This document shows, piece after piece, positions 15,956-24,280 of a DNA stretch of 35,998 nucleotides. How positions within the stretch are numbered: the stretch's first letter is position 1; each line of letters starts with the position of its first letter. The notes under the pieces were generated by a model. The model was not told the DNA's origin and ran no database searches. It saw only the letters and a program-made list of their open reading frames with translations. The translations under genes and the position numbers were made by a program. The stretch is from Oscillospiraceae bacterium (GTDB taxonomy: Bacteria > Bacillota > Clostridia > Oscillospirales > Oscillospiraceae), in assembly GCA_015068235.1 (NCBI GenBank), contig SVKY01000022.1, positions 1-35,998 on the forward strand. Reading direction: 5' to 3'.

Positions 15956-17122
15956 TCAGTCAAAGCGTACTGCCCGATTCAGTTCTGTAGGCGAAAACCA
16001 TTCAATACCATACTTTTCACGAAGGAGTTGCTTTCTTTGATGCCAGATGGCATGGCACGATCCAAAGCAGCCGTACAAATCTCCCAAATTTTCTTTAATG
16101 ATTTCCTCAATGACAGGGATCGCTTCTCTATATGCCGCAGTTGTTTCCACAAAATCGTAATAGATGCCATTCTTTACAGGAAACGAAACCCACTCGCCTT
16201 CATGCAGAAAGCAGGGAATATCATTCAGATATTTCACGATCCGCTTATCGCCAGTAGATATTTCCGGCGGTACCGGTGGGTAAAAAATAAAATCCATGCG
16301 TTCCACACCGCCGGGCCAATCCTCATTCCGATGTTCTTCGTACCACTGCAACATCTGCTCCCGCTGGGCATCCGTTGCCAAAGGCAGCAATGCTTCATAG
16401 GCATCCTTGCACTCCATGAGCAAGTCATCCAATTCAGCATAATCATCATCCATTTCCCATTCCAGAGCGGTTTCCATTACGATCCAAATCAAATAAAAGG
16501 CATCCGTCACAGCCTTGACCTCTAAAAGTAGGGGTAACTTTTCGTTTAGGAAATTGCTAAGATCGTTCAAAAACTCCCAGGAGTATTCGTAGTTGATACG
16601 GCCTGTGCGATTCGTATACCCCAAAGCAGTTTTCTGCAAGTCAGCTTTCCAGTTCTGTATCTGCCCCTCCGAAAGCTTGCCTAAATATAAAACCGCAAGT
16701 CGTTCCTTCAAATACGCATCCTGATCTGCCAGTTTCATCAATTCCTTACGCACCACTTTCTCGGGAAGCCTTTCAATCGCCTCCAACCAAGGCGTTTCCA
16801 TAGGGATATGAGAAACAATTGGCGGCTGTTTTCCAGGCGGAATCTCTTCAATAGCAACATCCTCCCATTCCAACGCATACAAAACCGCAGCCATATGCTT
16901 ACAGTATTGCTCGGAATCGGCAGCATATGGGCAGTCACATTCCATATGCCCAAGGTTATTATCTTCTACATCGATTTCGACTGTATAATCCTCTGTACCT
17001 TCAACAGTTGCGATGATGGTGTTACCGCAACGCTGAATAGGGCCGACCCTACCTTCTTCAAAATACTTCTTTCCCCGGGCGAGAATGTGGGGAAGAAAAT
17101 CATTTTTCCATTCTGTGTCCAT
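15956..17122 (-). CDS. SWIM zinc-finger protein
   Basis: The protein has a SWIM-type zinc site Cys62-x-Cys64 then Cys74-x-His76 (ECDCPYAADSEQYCKHMAAV), preceded by the usual opening DFLPHILARGKKYFEEGRVG and a beta-rich stretch. SWIM fingers are thought to mediate DNA or protein contacts. The rest (about 90-388) is helical with no recognised enzymatic motif, and ends LREKYGIEWFSPTEL. I chose the ATG at 17122, nine bases after AGGTG, over the in-frame GTG at 17134 that overlaps that site. It is 39 bases downstream of the AAA ATPase gene on the same strand, so they may share a transcript. In other bacteria SWIM proteins accompany SNF2 helicases, but none is here. Function unknown. Confidence 0.82.
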   Translation of the reverse strand: MDTEWKNDFLPHILARGKKYFEEGRVGPIQRCGNTIIATVEGTEDYTVEIDVEDNNLGHMECDCPYAADSEQYCKHMAAVLYALEWEDVAIEEIPPGKQPPIVSHIPMETPWLEAIERLPEKVVRKELMKLADQDAYLKERLAVLYLGKLSEGQIQNWKADLQKTALGYTNRTGRINYEYSWEFLNDLSNFLNEKLPLLLEVKAVTDAFYLIWIVMETALEWEMDDDYAELDDLLMECKDAYEALLPLATDAQREQMLQWYEEHRNEDWPGGVERMDFIFYPPVPPEISTGDKRIVKYLNDIPCFLHEGEWVSFPVKNGIYYDFVETTAAYREAIPVIEEIIKENLGDLYGCFGSCHAIWHQRKQLLREKYGIEWFSPTELNRAVRFD

Positions 17123-17161
17123 TTCGATATTCACCTGCCTTCATATTACATTTATAAAAAA

Positions 17162-18463
17162 TTAAATTACGGTTTGATCCAAGAGAAAGTCGATGATTCC
17201 GATATTCAATATCCCTTTATCGTCATACCAACGCTTGCGGATGTCATGGCGCACGATGATTTTCGGGAAGGAATCTCCGGTTAACCCAAAAGGTCTGTTC
17301 TCGATTTCGGCTTTGGTATCATCGGGAAGAGCATATGCGGACTGGATATAGACTCGTTTTCCGCCAATGGTGGCAACAAAATCAATTTCACGGGGCACTT
17401 GCACAGTACGCCCTTTTTTATCGGTATCGTTTCCATATACAATGCCCACATCCACTGCGCAACCACGGATAATCAGCTCGTTGTAAATCATGTTTTCCAT
17501 GATATGGGTCATTTCTTGCTGGCGGAATCCGATACGGGCATTTCGCAAGCCTATATCTTCACAATAATATTTGTTCGGGTAATCAAAGTAGTTCTTCCCT
17601 TTCACATCCCAACGCTTACACTCACTGAAAAGAAACGCATCTGCCAAGTGGTCCATATAGCTCTTAACCGTATTTTGGGCAACAACATTTTCGCCACTTA
17701 ATTTTTGCTTGGTGTTTAGGCTGTTGGTTACATTTGTGGGATTGGTGAGAGACCCGATAGAGGAGCAAAGTAGATCAAGAACGGCATCCAGGATATCCTT
17801 GCGCCTGATTTTTTTCCGTTCAATAATGTCCTTCAAATAAGTTTCTGCAAACAGGGATTGCAGATAGTTCATTTTGGCAGTATCATTGGGTCGGGAGAGT
17901 ACAAGAGGCATCCCACCGAAGAAGGCATAATTGTCAAAGGCTTCGTATTTATCTCCGCCTACAGCGGAATAGTATTCGGAAAAACTAAGAGGATGCACGC
18001 GGATTTCATCGCTGCGGCCTCTAAACTCCGTCAGTATATCGGACGACAGCATTTTGGAATTGCTTCCGGTTACATAGATGTCTAGATTGGATAGGGACCG
18101 CAGATCGTTTAATGCATCATAAAAGGTGATCGGTTTCCCTTCGCTGTGATAGGGATTTGGAACAGGATCGGAAAGCTGAATTTCATCCACAAATAGATAA
18201 AATTGCTCCTCTTTATCCGCTACAATTCCTCTGACATATTCAGCAAGTATCAGAGGATTACGATACTTGATGTCTTTCGCCAAATCCAGCTCGAAGGAAA
18301 GAATTTGTTCTTTCTTTATTCCTTGACTAAGTAAATGCTTACGGAATAAGGTGTTTAACAAATATGATTTTCCACATCTGCGAATGCCGGTAATGACTTT
18401 TACTTGTCCATTCCACATATATGAGATAAGTTGCTGCAAATATCGATCTCGTTTGATTTCCAT
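17162..18463 (-). CDS. AAA ATPase with DUF4143-like C-terminal domain
   Basis: This 433-residue protein belongs to the widespread AAA_14 plus DUF4143 group. Walker A is GIRRCGKS at 26-33 (VKVITGIRRCGKSYLLN), Walker B FVDEIQ has Asp93-Glu94, and a sensor-like IYVTGSNSKMLSSD is followed by RGRSDEIRVHPLSFSEYY. The C-terminal part has the restriction-endonuclease-fold-like order ENMIYNELIIRG, REIDFVATIGGKRVYIQ and a hydrophobic close; the Glu/Asp/Gln residues could be a nuclease-like site (inference). Its cellular role is not established. AGGAGG precedes the ATG and lies inside one arm of the downstream operator-like repeat. The SWIM gene follows by 39 bases. The gene and its neighbour lie between two tnpV copies. 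Confidence 0.88.
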   Translation of the reverse strand: MEIKRDRYLQQLISYMWNGQVKVITGIRRCGKSYLLNTLFRKHLLSQGIKKEQILSFELDLAKDIKYRNPLILAEYVRGIVADKEEQFYLFVDEIQLSDPVPNPYHSEGKPITFYDALNDLRSLSNLDIYVTGSNSKMLSSDILTEFRGRSDEIRVHPLSFSEYYSAVGGDKYEAFDNYAFFGGMPLVLSRPNDTAKMNYLQSLFAETYLKDIIERKKIRRKDILDAVLDLLCSSIGSLTNPTNVTNSLNTKQKLSGENVVAQNTVKSYMDHLADAFLFSECKRWDVKGKNYFDYPNKYYCEDIGLRNARIGFRQQEMTHIMENMIYNELIIRGCAVDVGIVYGNDTDKKGRTVQVPREIDFVATIGGKRVYIQSAYALPDDTKAEIENRPFGLTGDSFPKIIVRHDIRKRWYDDKGILNIGIIDFLLDQTVI

Positions 18464-18471
18464 AACTACCT

Positions 18472-18589
18472 CCTATTGAAAACTTCCTTGATTTATTATA
18501 GAACTTTTCAATAGGAATTATACTCCATTGTAACCTAAAAATCAAGATCGTTATTGAAAAGTTCTTTGATTTATAAATCAACTTTTCAA
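18472..18589 (-). promoter_or_regulatory. Promoter bracketed by two matching inverted repeats
   Basis: On the minus strand a -35 box TTGATT (18540-18545), a 17-base spacer and a -10 box TATAAT (18517-18522) drive the AAA ATPase gene. An upstream inverted repeat pairs 18554-18563 with 18580-18589. A downstream one pairs 18472-18482 with 18505-18515. Both use TTGAAAA/TTTTCAA arms and share ATAAATCAA between them. The downstream repeat reaches into the ribosome site. The arrangement suits a repressor that bridges two operators or a leader hairpin that hides the ribosome site. Confidence 0.7.
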
Positions 18590-18646
18590 CAGAACCGCTA
18601 TTTTTAGTTTTTGTTTTGAGGTAATTTCGTATCATACCACATAGCA

Positions 18647-18687
18647 TTTTAGTGAGGCACGATTTCGGAAATCGTACCTCACTAAAA
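18647..18687 (-). terminator. Bidirectional hairpin terminator after tnpV
   Basis: A 19-base stem (18647-18665 with 18669-18687, one mismatch) with a three-base loop is flanked by AAAA/TTTT on both sides. It lies just past the stop of the intact tnpV gene and upstream of the AAA ATPase promoter. Confidence 0.75.
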
Positions 18688-18712
18688 CTACCAGAGTATG
18701 TTGTTCTTGTTT

Positions 18713-19084
18713 TTATTGGAAAATCAATTCATTGTTTACGATTTCGGTGACACGGGAGCGGATGTTGTTCATGCGGGCGACCCATTCCAGTTGGTTGGTG
18801 GCTTTTAGGTCTTCGGTGATGCCTTCGGCGGTGGCAAATTGTTTGATTAGACGGTTGTAGAGTTCAGTGGCCTGGCGGTCTACTTCTTCTAAGTGAGGGG
18901 TTAGGGTTTCGTTCATTTGCATGATGGAGAAGAGGACTCGGCGGTGGGTTTTTAGGTAGTTGAGACGGCGGTGGCCCCAGATGCCGATTTGAGGTGGATC
19001 GGGGGCTTTGACGAGGGGAATGTAGTAGTCGCCTATGAGTTTGTAGTGCAAACCGGTTTTGGGATCGTAGATGATGTCTTGCAT
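18713..19084 (-). CDS. tnpV: TnpV family protein
   Basis: The 123-residue product begins MQDIIYDPKTGLHYKLIGDY, then has IGIWGHRRLNYLKTHRRVLF and ends ATNQLEWVARMNNIRSRVTE, the conserved pattern of transposon-encoded TnpV proteins found in Firmicute mobile elements. The role is not established; no catalytic motif is visible. A perfect AAAGGAGG lies upstream of the ATG, and the gene is intact. Its 3' portion is closely repeated in the broken copy at 15638-15837, in the same orientation, 3 kb away. It is followed by a strong hairpin and preceded by a DUF6809 gene 30 bases upstream on the same strand. Confidence 0.8.
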   Translation of the reverse strand: MQDIIYDPKTGLHYKLIGDYYIPLVKAPDPPQIGIWGHRRLNYLKTHRRVLFSIMQMNETLTPHLEEVDRQATELYNRLIKQFATAEGITEDLKATNQLEWVARMNNIRSRVTEIVNNELIFQ

Positions 19085-19114
19085 TTTGTGTTCCTCCTTT
19101 GTATGTTGTATGGT

Positions 19115-19414
19115 TTATTCTTCCGACAAGCTTTGAAAGGGTGCGGCAGTGGATACGAAGGTGTCATAGGTGAAGCTTGCTCCCAAGCGGAAACCGAGGA
19201 TGAAGCTGTCAAGATTGGATTCTCCGTTGATGATATCCCATGCGTTTGAGAAGTCGATGAAGCCCTTCTTGTGTTCTTCAGGGAGATTCTTTGACAGAAA
19301 TTCTTCGCTCTGCGTTAGGATTGCCATTTGTTCTTGGACTACTTTATTTTGCCTTGTGCTTCGGTCTTGGGGATGGATGTTGCCGTGATACAGTTCTTCA
19401 ACAAAATTTCCCAT
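19115..19414 (-). CDS. DUF6809-like small protein
   Basis: The 99-residue protein begins MGNFVEELYHGNIHPQDRST and has FILGFRLGASFTYDTF near its end, the pattern I know from DUF6809 proteins of Clostridia (the ELYYGNI start and DGFRLGA end). It has no membrane segment, signal or catalytic motif. Function is unknown. AGGAGG lies upstream of the ATG. It is 30 bases upstream of tnpV in the same direction, and these two genes often travel together with element remnants. Confidence 0.72.
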   Translation of the reverse strand: MGNFVEELYHGNIHPQDRSTRQNKVVQEQMAILTQSEEFLSKNLPEEHKKGFIDFSNAWDIINGESNLDSFILGFRLGASFTYDTFVSTAAPFQSLSEE

Positions 19415-19486
19415 TGTGCTTACCTCCTTTGTTTATCTATGATCATTGTACACAAAGGCAGGACAATAGTCGAATGTACCGATAAC

Positions 19487-19525
19487 GAAAAAACGCCCCT
19501 TGCTGATTTTTTTCAGCAAGGGGCG
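19487..19525 (-). terminator. Rho-independent terminator downstream of ppdK
   Basis: CGCCCCTTGCTGA (19494-19506) pairs perfectly with TCAGCAAGGGGCG (19513-19525). The A-run before it gives TTTTTT on the minus strand. It probably ends the ppdK transcript and marks the edge between the chromosomal gene and the accessory genes to the left. Confidence 0.88.
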
Positions 19526-19531
19526 CAGTGT

Positions 19532-19645
19532 TTAGATATAGAGTCTTACTTCGATGTTTTGCCAGCGTTGGACTCGGCGGCGGGTGGAGAGGGAGTAGAG
19601 GTACTCCTTTGCATCCTCAGCCGTTAGGGTGAATGCGGCGAACAT
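19532..19645 (-). CDS. Short open frame after ppdK, possible gene fragment
   Basis: A 37-codon frame encodes MFAAFTLTAEDAKEYLYSLS and then a basic, Arg-rich end (TRRRVQRWQNIEVRLYI). The composition looks protein-like, with an amphipathic helix and then a strand. There is no good ribosome site, and the frame stays open upstream into the ppdK end, so it may be the tail of a lost gene that recombined next to ppdK. It is not recognised. It lies before the shared terminator at 19487-19525. Confidence 0.3.
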   Translation of the reverse strand: MFAAFTLTAEDAKEYLYSLSTRRRVQRWQNIEVRLYI

Positions 19646-19659
19646 CAGGAAGTCAGATC

Positions 19660-22290
19660 TTAGTTCCTGCCGTTCTTGATAGCAGCCTGAGCGGCTGCGA
19701 GGCGGGCAATGGGAACACGGAACGGGCTGCAGGAGACATAGTCCAGACCCAGAGCATGGCAGAACTCAACAGATGTGGGGTCGCCGCCGTGCTCGCCGCA
19801 GATGCCGACGTGCAAGTGGTCGTTGTTTGCACGTCCCAAAGTGACAGCCATGTTCATCAGCTTGCCAACACCGGTCTGATCCAGCTTTGCGAACGGATCG
19901 TTCTCAAAGATCTTGGAATCATAGTAGGCATTGAGGAACTTGCCTGCATCGTCACGGGAGAAGCCGTAGGTCATCTGCGTCAGGTCATTGGTACCGAAGC
20001 AGAAGAAGTCAGCGTTCTGTGCGATTTCATCAGCGGTCAAGCATGCACGCGGAATCTCGATCATGGTGCCGACCTCGTACTTCAGCTCGACGCCTGCAGC
20101 AGCGATCTCAGCATCAGCGGTCTCAATGACGACCTTCTTGACATACTTCAGTTCCTTGACGTCGCCAACCAGCGGGATCATGATCTCGGGAACCAGGTTC
20201 CAATCGGCATGAGCCTTCTTGACATTGATGGCAGCGCGGATAACAGCGGAAGTCTGCATCTTGGCGATCTCGGGATAGGTGACAGCCAGACGGCAGCCAC
20301 GGTGACCCATCATGGGGTTAAACTCGTGCAGGCCGGTGATGATATCCTTGATCTGCTGAACGGTCTTGCCCTGAGCAGCAGCCAAAGCAACGATGTCTTC
20401 CTCAGCGGTGGGAACGAACTCGTGCAGGGGGGGATCCAGGAAGCGGATGCAAACAGGCATACCTTCCAGAGCCTCATACAGCTTCTCGAAGTCGGACTGC
20501 TGATAGGGCAGGATCTTCTCCAGAGCAGCTTCGCGCTCTGCAGCGGTATCGGAGCAGATCATCTCGCGGAAAGCAGCGATACGGTCAGCCTCGAAGAACA
20601 TGTGCTCGGTACGGCACAAGCCGATGCCTTCTGCGCCCAACTCGCGAGCCTTGGCAGCGTCAACGGGGGTGTCAGCATTGGTGCGGACCTTCAAAGTACG
20701 GAACTTGTCAGCCCAGCCCATAATGGTGCCGAAGTTGCCGGAGATCTCAGCATCTACGGTGGGGATCAAACCGTCATAGATATTGCCGGTAGAGCCATCG
20801 ATGGAGATGCAATCGCCTTCATGGAAGGTCTTGCCTGCCAGGGTGAACTGCTTGTTCTCTTCGTCCATATTGATCTCGCCACAACCGGAAACGCAGCACT
20901 TACCCATGCCACGAGCAACAACTGCTGCGTGAGAGGTCATACCGCCACGGACGGTCAGGATGCCTTGCGCTGCCTTCATGCCGGTGATATCTTCGGGAGA
21001 GGTCTCCAAGCGAACCAAAACGACCTTCTTGCCGGCGTTCTTCCATGCCTCTGCGTCCTCTGCGGAGAAAACGATCTGACCGCAAGCAGCACCGGGGGAA
21101 GCACCCAAGCCCTTACCCATGGGGGTAGCAGCCTTCAGAGCCTTCGCATCAAACTGCGGATGCAGCAGGGTGTCGAGGTTACGCGGATCGATCATAAGAA
21201 CAGCTTCAGCCTCGGTCTTGTGACCTTCTGCAACGAGGTCAACAGCAATCTGCAGAGCTGCCGGAGCAGTACGCTTGCCGTTACGGGTCTGGAGCATGTA
21301 GAGCTTGCCGTGCTCGACGGTGAACTCCATGTCCTGCATGTCGTGATAGTGGTTTTCCAAAATATCGCAAACTTCCACGAACTGCTTGAAAGCTTCGGGG
21401 AACTTGTTTTCCATCTCAGCGATGGGCATCGGGGTACGGACGCCTGCAACGACGTCTTCGCCCTGAGCGTTGGTCAGGAACTCGCCCATGAGCTTCTTCT
21501 CGCCGGTAGCGGGATCACGGGTGAAAGCAACGCCGGTGCCGCAATCATCGCCCATGTTGCCGAAAGCCATGGACTGAACATTAACAGCAGTGCCCCAGGA
21601 ATAGGGAATGTCGTTGTCACGACGGTAGACATTTGCGCGGGGGTTGTCCCAAGAACGGAAAACAGCCTTGATTGCGCCCATGAGCTGCTCAACGGGGTCA
21701 GAGGGGAAGTCTGTACCGAGCTTGGACTTGTACTCTGCCTTGAACTGACCTGCCAGCTCCTTGAGGTCCTCAGCGGTCAGATCGACATCAAGGGTGACAC
21801 CCTTCTTCTCCTTCATCTCGTCGATGAGGACTTCGAAATACTTCTTGCCGACTTCCATAACGACGTCGGAATACATCTGGATGAAACGGCGATAGCAGTC
21901 CCATGCCCAACGGGGGTTGCCGGACTTCTCTGCCAAAACATTAACAACTTCTTCATTCAAACCCAGGTTCAAAATGGTATCCATCATGCCGGGCATGGAT
22001 GCACGTGCACCGGAACGGACGGAAACCAGCAGGGGGTTCTCCTTGTCGCCGAACTTCTTGCCGGTGATCTCTTCGAGCTTGGAGACATAGGTCATGATCT
22101 CAGCCTGGATGTCATCGTTGATCTTGCGACCGTCTTCGTAGTACTGGGTGCAGGCTTCGGTAGAAATGGTGAAGCCCTGCGGAACGGGCAGACCGATATT
22201 GGTCATTTCTGCCAGGTTGGCACCTTTGCCGCCGAGGAGCTCACGCATGGAGCCGTTGCCCTCAGTGAAAAGGTATACATACTTGTGCAT
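19660..22290 (-). CDS. ppdK: Pyruvate, phosphate dikinase
   Basis: The 876-residue enzyme interconverts pyruvate, ATP and phosphate with phosphoenolpyruvate, AMP and pyrophosphate in the cytoplasm. It opens with the ATP-grasp domain (NGSMRELLGGKGANLAEMTN; SVRSGARASMPGMMDTILNL). The phosphohistidine swivel domain has GGMTSHAAVVARGMG with His454. The TIM-barrel PEP/pyruvate domain contains CRTEHMFFEADRI and ends with GICGEHGGDP, where Cys831 is the expected acid/base residue. Length is normal for the family and no defects are seen. GGGG lies upstream of the ATG, behind an extended -10 promoter at 22370-22398. It has the strongly biased codon use of a highly expressed gene, which creates a very long false frame on the opposite strand. 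Confidence 0.98.
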   Translation of the reverse strand: MHKYVYLFTEGNGSMRELLGGKGANLAEMTNIGLPVPQGFTISTEACTQYYEDGRKINDDIQAEIMTYVSKLEEITGKKFGDKENPLLVSVRSGARASMPGMMDTILNLGLNEEVVNVLAEKSGNPRWAWDCYRRFIQMYSDVVMEVGKKYFEVLIDEMKEKKGVTLDVDLTAEDLKELAGQFKAEYKSKLGTDFPSDPVEQLMGAIKAVFRSWDNPRANVYRRDNDIPYSWGTAVNVQSMAFGNMGDDCGTGVAFTRDPATGEKKLMGEFLTNAQGEDVVAGVRTPMPIAEMENKFPEAFKQFVEVCDILENHYHDMQDMEFTVEHGKLYMLQTRNGKRTAPAALQIAVDLVAEGHKTEAEAVLMIDPRNLDTLLHPQFDAKALKAATPMGKGLGASPGAACGQIVFSAEDAEAWKNAGKKVVLVRLETSPEDITGMKAAQGILTVRGGMTSHAAVVARGMGKCCVSGCGEINMDEENKQFTLAGKTFHEGDCISIDGSTGNIYDGLIPTVDAEISGNFGTIMGWADKFRTLKVRTNADTPVDAAKARELGAEGIGLCRTEHMFFEADRIAAFREMICSDTAAEREAALEKILPYQQSDFEKLYEALEGMPVCIRFLDPPLHEFVPTAEEDIVALAAAQGKTVQQIKDIITGLHEFNPMMGHRGCRLAVTYPEIAKMQTSAVIRAAINVKKAHADWNLVPEIMIPLVGDVKELKYVKKVVIETADAEIAAAGVELKYEVGTMIEIPRACLTADEIAQNADFFCFGTNDLTQMTYGFSRDDAGKFLNAYYDSKIFENDPFAKLDQTGVGKLMNMAVTLGRANNDHLHVGICGEHGGDPTSVEFCHALGLDYVSCSPFRVPIARLAAAQAAIKNGRN

Positions 22291-22369
22291 GGTAAATTAC
22301 CCCTTTCATTTTTTCAGAAACGATTGCTCGTTTCGTGATTTTTTTATCGATTGATTTTCTGCGCAATAG

Positions 22370-22398
22370 ATTATACCACATTATAAAAATTTTTGCAA
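22370..22398 (-). promoter_or_regulatory. Promoter of ppdK
   Basis: On the minus strand TTGCAA (22393-22398), a 17-base spacer and TATAAT (22370-22375) with an upstream TGG (extended -10) lie about 80 bases before the ppdK start. Confidence 0.7.
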
Positions 22399-22512
22399 CA
22401 TTTTCTGTAAAAAAATCAAAAAATACGAAAAAACATTGTTTTCATGCCACAGCGTGTACAAAAGAATGCTTTTTTGAAGGATCAATGCCGGATAATTGCA
22501 CACCGCAGACGT

Positions 22513-22739
22513 TCAAATTCCGATTGATCTTTCAGTTCGCACAGGCTAAGGCTTCTCCTTGAGGAGAAGCTGGCAGCGCAGCTGACTGATGAGGTGAGCA
22601 GAAAAAAGTTGCGATTTTAAGATAGTTTTCAGCAAATTTGCAACCTTTCCACCTCATCCGCCCCTTCGGGGCACCTTCTCCTCAAGGAGAAGGCTTTGGC
22701 CTGCGCAAATACGAAACTCACCGACAAATCGGAATTTGA
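22513..22739 (+). mobile_element. MITE-like palindromic repeat, copy 1
   Basis: The copy begins TCAAATTCCGATTGATC and ends GACAAATCGGAATTTGA, imperfect terminal inverted repeats. Inside are two GGAGAAG/CTTCTCC hairpins and a GCCCCTTCGGGGC hairpin with no coding frame. It lies inside a decayed protein-coding remnant (22741-22941). Copy 2 (24281-24505) is the same unit in reverse orientation. It is non-autonomous, as no transposase is encoded. Confidence 0.75.
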
Positions 22740-22740
22740 T

Positions 22741-22941
22741 ATTTCCCTTGTTAGTGGCTGCAATTGCAGGATCAACGACCGGCGTATGTCCCGTTGCCGC
22801 AAGCTCTGTGCCTGTCACGCTTTGATATCCGCAAACGGTGCAATAGTGATCGCCGCTGTAGCCGCTTTGTGTGCAGGTCGGGGCAACTTGGTTCTTCACC
22901 GCAATGCTGTGCGCCGCCTCTGCCGCTTGCAGGGAGGATAG
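22741..22941 (-). pseudogene. Fragment of a cysteine-containing surface-protein repeat, cut by the MITE-like element
   Basis: The minus-strand frame from 22941 reads VAPTCTQSGYSGDHYCTVCG then TELAATGHTPVVDPAIAATN before running into the repeat at 22739. This CTxxGYSGxxxCxVCG...GH pattern is the small Cys-paired repeat found in large secreted or surface proteins of gut Clostridia. There is no start codon with a ribosome site, an upstream stop closes the frame, and the repeat truncates the other end. It is a remnant and not a working gene. The MITE-like repeat probably landed in or next to an already decaying gene. Confidence 0.65.
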
Positions 22942-22998
22942 TCATCGGTATGCACACAGAATGTATGAATGCGAATCAAGCACAGGCACACTGCAAAA

Positions 22999-23027
22999 TT
23001 GACAAAAAATTGAAGCCGTGGTATATT
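22999..23027 (+). promoter_or_regulatory. Promoter of the aminotransferase gene
   Basis: TTGACA (22999-23004), a 17-base spacer and TATATT (23022-23027) form a near-consensus sigma-A promoter about 23 bases before the ATG at 23050. Confidence 0.75.
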
Positions 23028-23049
23028 GCTTGCAGAAAGGGTGATACAA

Positions 23050-24261
23050 ATGCGTTTTGATTTTACGACCATCTTGGAGCGCAAGGGCATGGATGCCATT
23101 GCCGTCGATGCGCTCGGACAGCTTGCAGGCTTTGCGCCTGATGCGCCTCAGGAAGGCTTTGATGCGATCCCTATGTGGGTGGCAGATATGAATTTCCCCA
23201 CCGCACCGTCGATCGTGGAGGCAATTTCTCAAAGGCTTGCGCATCCTGCCTACGGCTATTTTGACGCAAGACAGGAATATTTCGATGCCATCGTCCGCTG
23301 GCACAAAGAGCGCAACGGTGTGCAGGATTTGAGCGCTGCGTGCATCGGCTATGAAAACGGCGTGTTGGGCGGCGTGATCAGTGCGCTGAACGTTCTTTGC
23401 TCCCGGGGCGATCGGGTCTTAGTGCATTCTCCGACCTATATCGGCTTCACAAACAGCTTGAAAAACAACGGCTATGACATCGTTCACAGCCCCCTGATCC
23501 GTGACGAAGCAGGCGTTTGGAGAATGGATCTGAAGGACATGGAGCGAAAGCTTCAAATGTACGACATCCACGTGGCGATTTTTTGCTCTCCGCACAATCC
23601 CTGCGGACGGGTTTGGACGCCCGAGGAACTAAAAGCGGCAATGGCGCTGTTCGAGCGTTACCGTGTCAAGGTGATCTCGGATGAAATCTGGTCCGATCTG
23701 ATCTTAAACGGTCATAAGCACACGCCGACACAGAGCGTTAGCGAATATGCGAAAATGAATACCGTTGCCCTCTACGCACCGTCAAAGACGTTCAATTTGG
23801 CAGGTTTGGTCGGCAGCTATCATATCATTTACGATCCTGTTTTGCGTTCTCGTGTGCGCAAGGAGAGCAGCCTTTCGCATTACAATTCGATGAACGTGCT
23901 GTCGATGTATGCGCTCATCGGCGCCTACAGCGAGGTCGGAACGGCATGGCTGGAGGAGTTACGACAGGTTTTGAGCGAAAATGTTGCATTTACCTGCGAG
24001 TATATTCAGAAGAATTTCCACGGGATCGAGTGCTTCCGTCCCGAGGGAACGTATATGCTGTTTTTGGACTGCTCCGAATGGTGCCGGGCACACGGAAAAA
24101 GCCTTGATGCATTGGAAAAAGAGGCTTGGCGTGTCGGCGTTGCGGTGCAGGACGGCAGAATGTTCCACGGACCGTGCCATTTGCGCCTGAACCTTGCGCT
24201 GCCTAGGAGCCGCATCGGGGAAGCCCTTGAACGCCTGAAAAAATATGTGCTGATCGGATAG
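23050..24261 (+). CDS. MalY/PatB-type PLP-dependent cystathionine beta-lyase / aminotransferase
   Basis: From the ATG at 23050 the protein has 403 residues; an upstream in-frame start at 23026 overlaps the -10 box and was rejected. It is a fold-type I PLP enzyme of the MalY/PatB group, which cleave cystathionine or cysteine conjugates, or act as aminotransferases. The start FDFTTILERKGMDAIAVDAL and PMWVADMNFPTAPSIVEAI are typical, CSPHNPCGRVWTPEEL and SDEIWSDLIL are conserved PLP-pocket blocks, and the Schiff-base lysine is Lys246 in APSKTFNLAGLVGS. The substrate cannot be fixed from sequence. It stands alone, flanked by two inverted copies of a MITE-like repeat, with its own promoter and a bidirectional terminator downstream. 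Confidence 0.92.
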   Translation: MRFDFTTILERKGMDAIAVDALGQLAGFAPDAPQEGFDAIPMWVADMNFPTAPSIVEAISQRLAHPAYGYFDARQEYFDAIVRWHKERNGVQDLSAACIGYENGVLGGVISALNVLCSRGDRVLVHSPTYIGFTNSLKNNGYDIVHSPLIRDEAGVWRMDLKDMERKLQMYDIHVAIFCSPHNPCGRVWTPEELKAAMALFERYRVKVISDEIWSDLILNGHKHTPTQSVSEYAKMNTVALYAPSKTFNLAGLVGSYHIIYDPVLRSRVRKESSLSHYNSMNVLSMYALIGAYSEVGTAWLEELRQVLSENVAFTCEYIQKNFHGIECFRPEGTYMLFLDCSEWCRAHGKSLDALEKEAWRVGVAVQDGRMFHGPCHLRLNLALPRSRIGEALERLKKYVLIG

Positions 24262-24280
24262 AAGATGTCACATTTGCCTC

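Noticed and set aside
19633-22338. A 901-codon open frame on the plus strand opposite ppdK
   Set aside because: It mirrors the biased codon use of ppdK, has no recognisable domain or ribosome site, and ppdK itself matches its family over its full length with catalytic residues at the expected positions.
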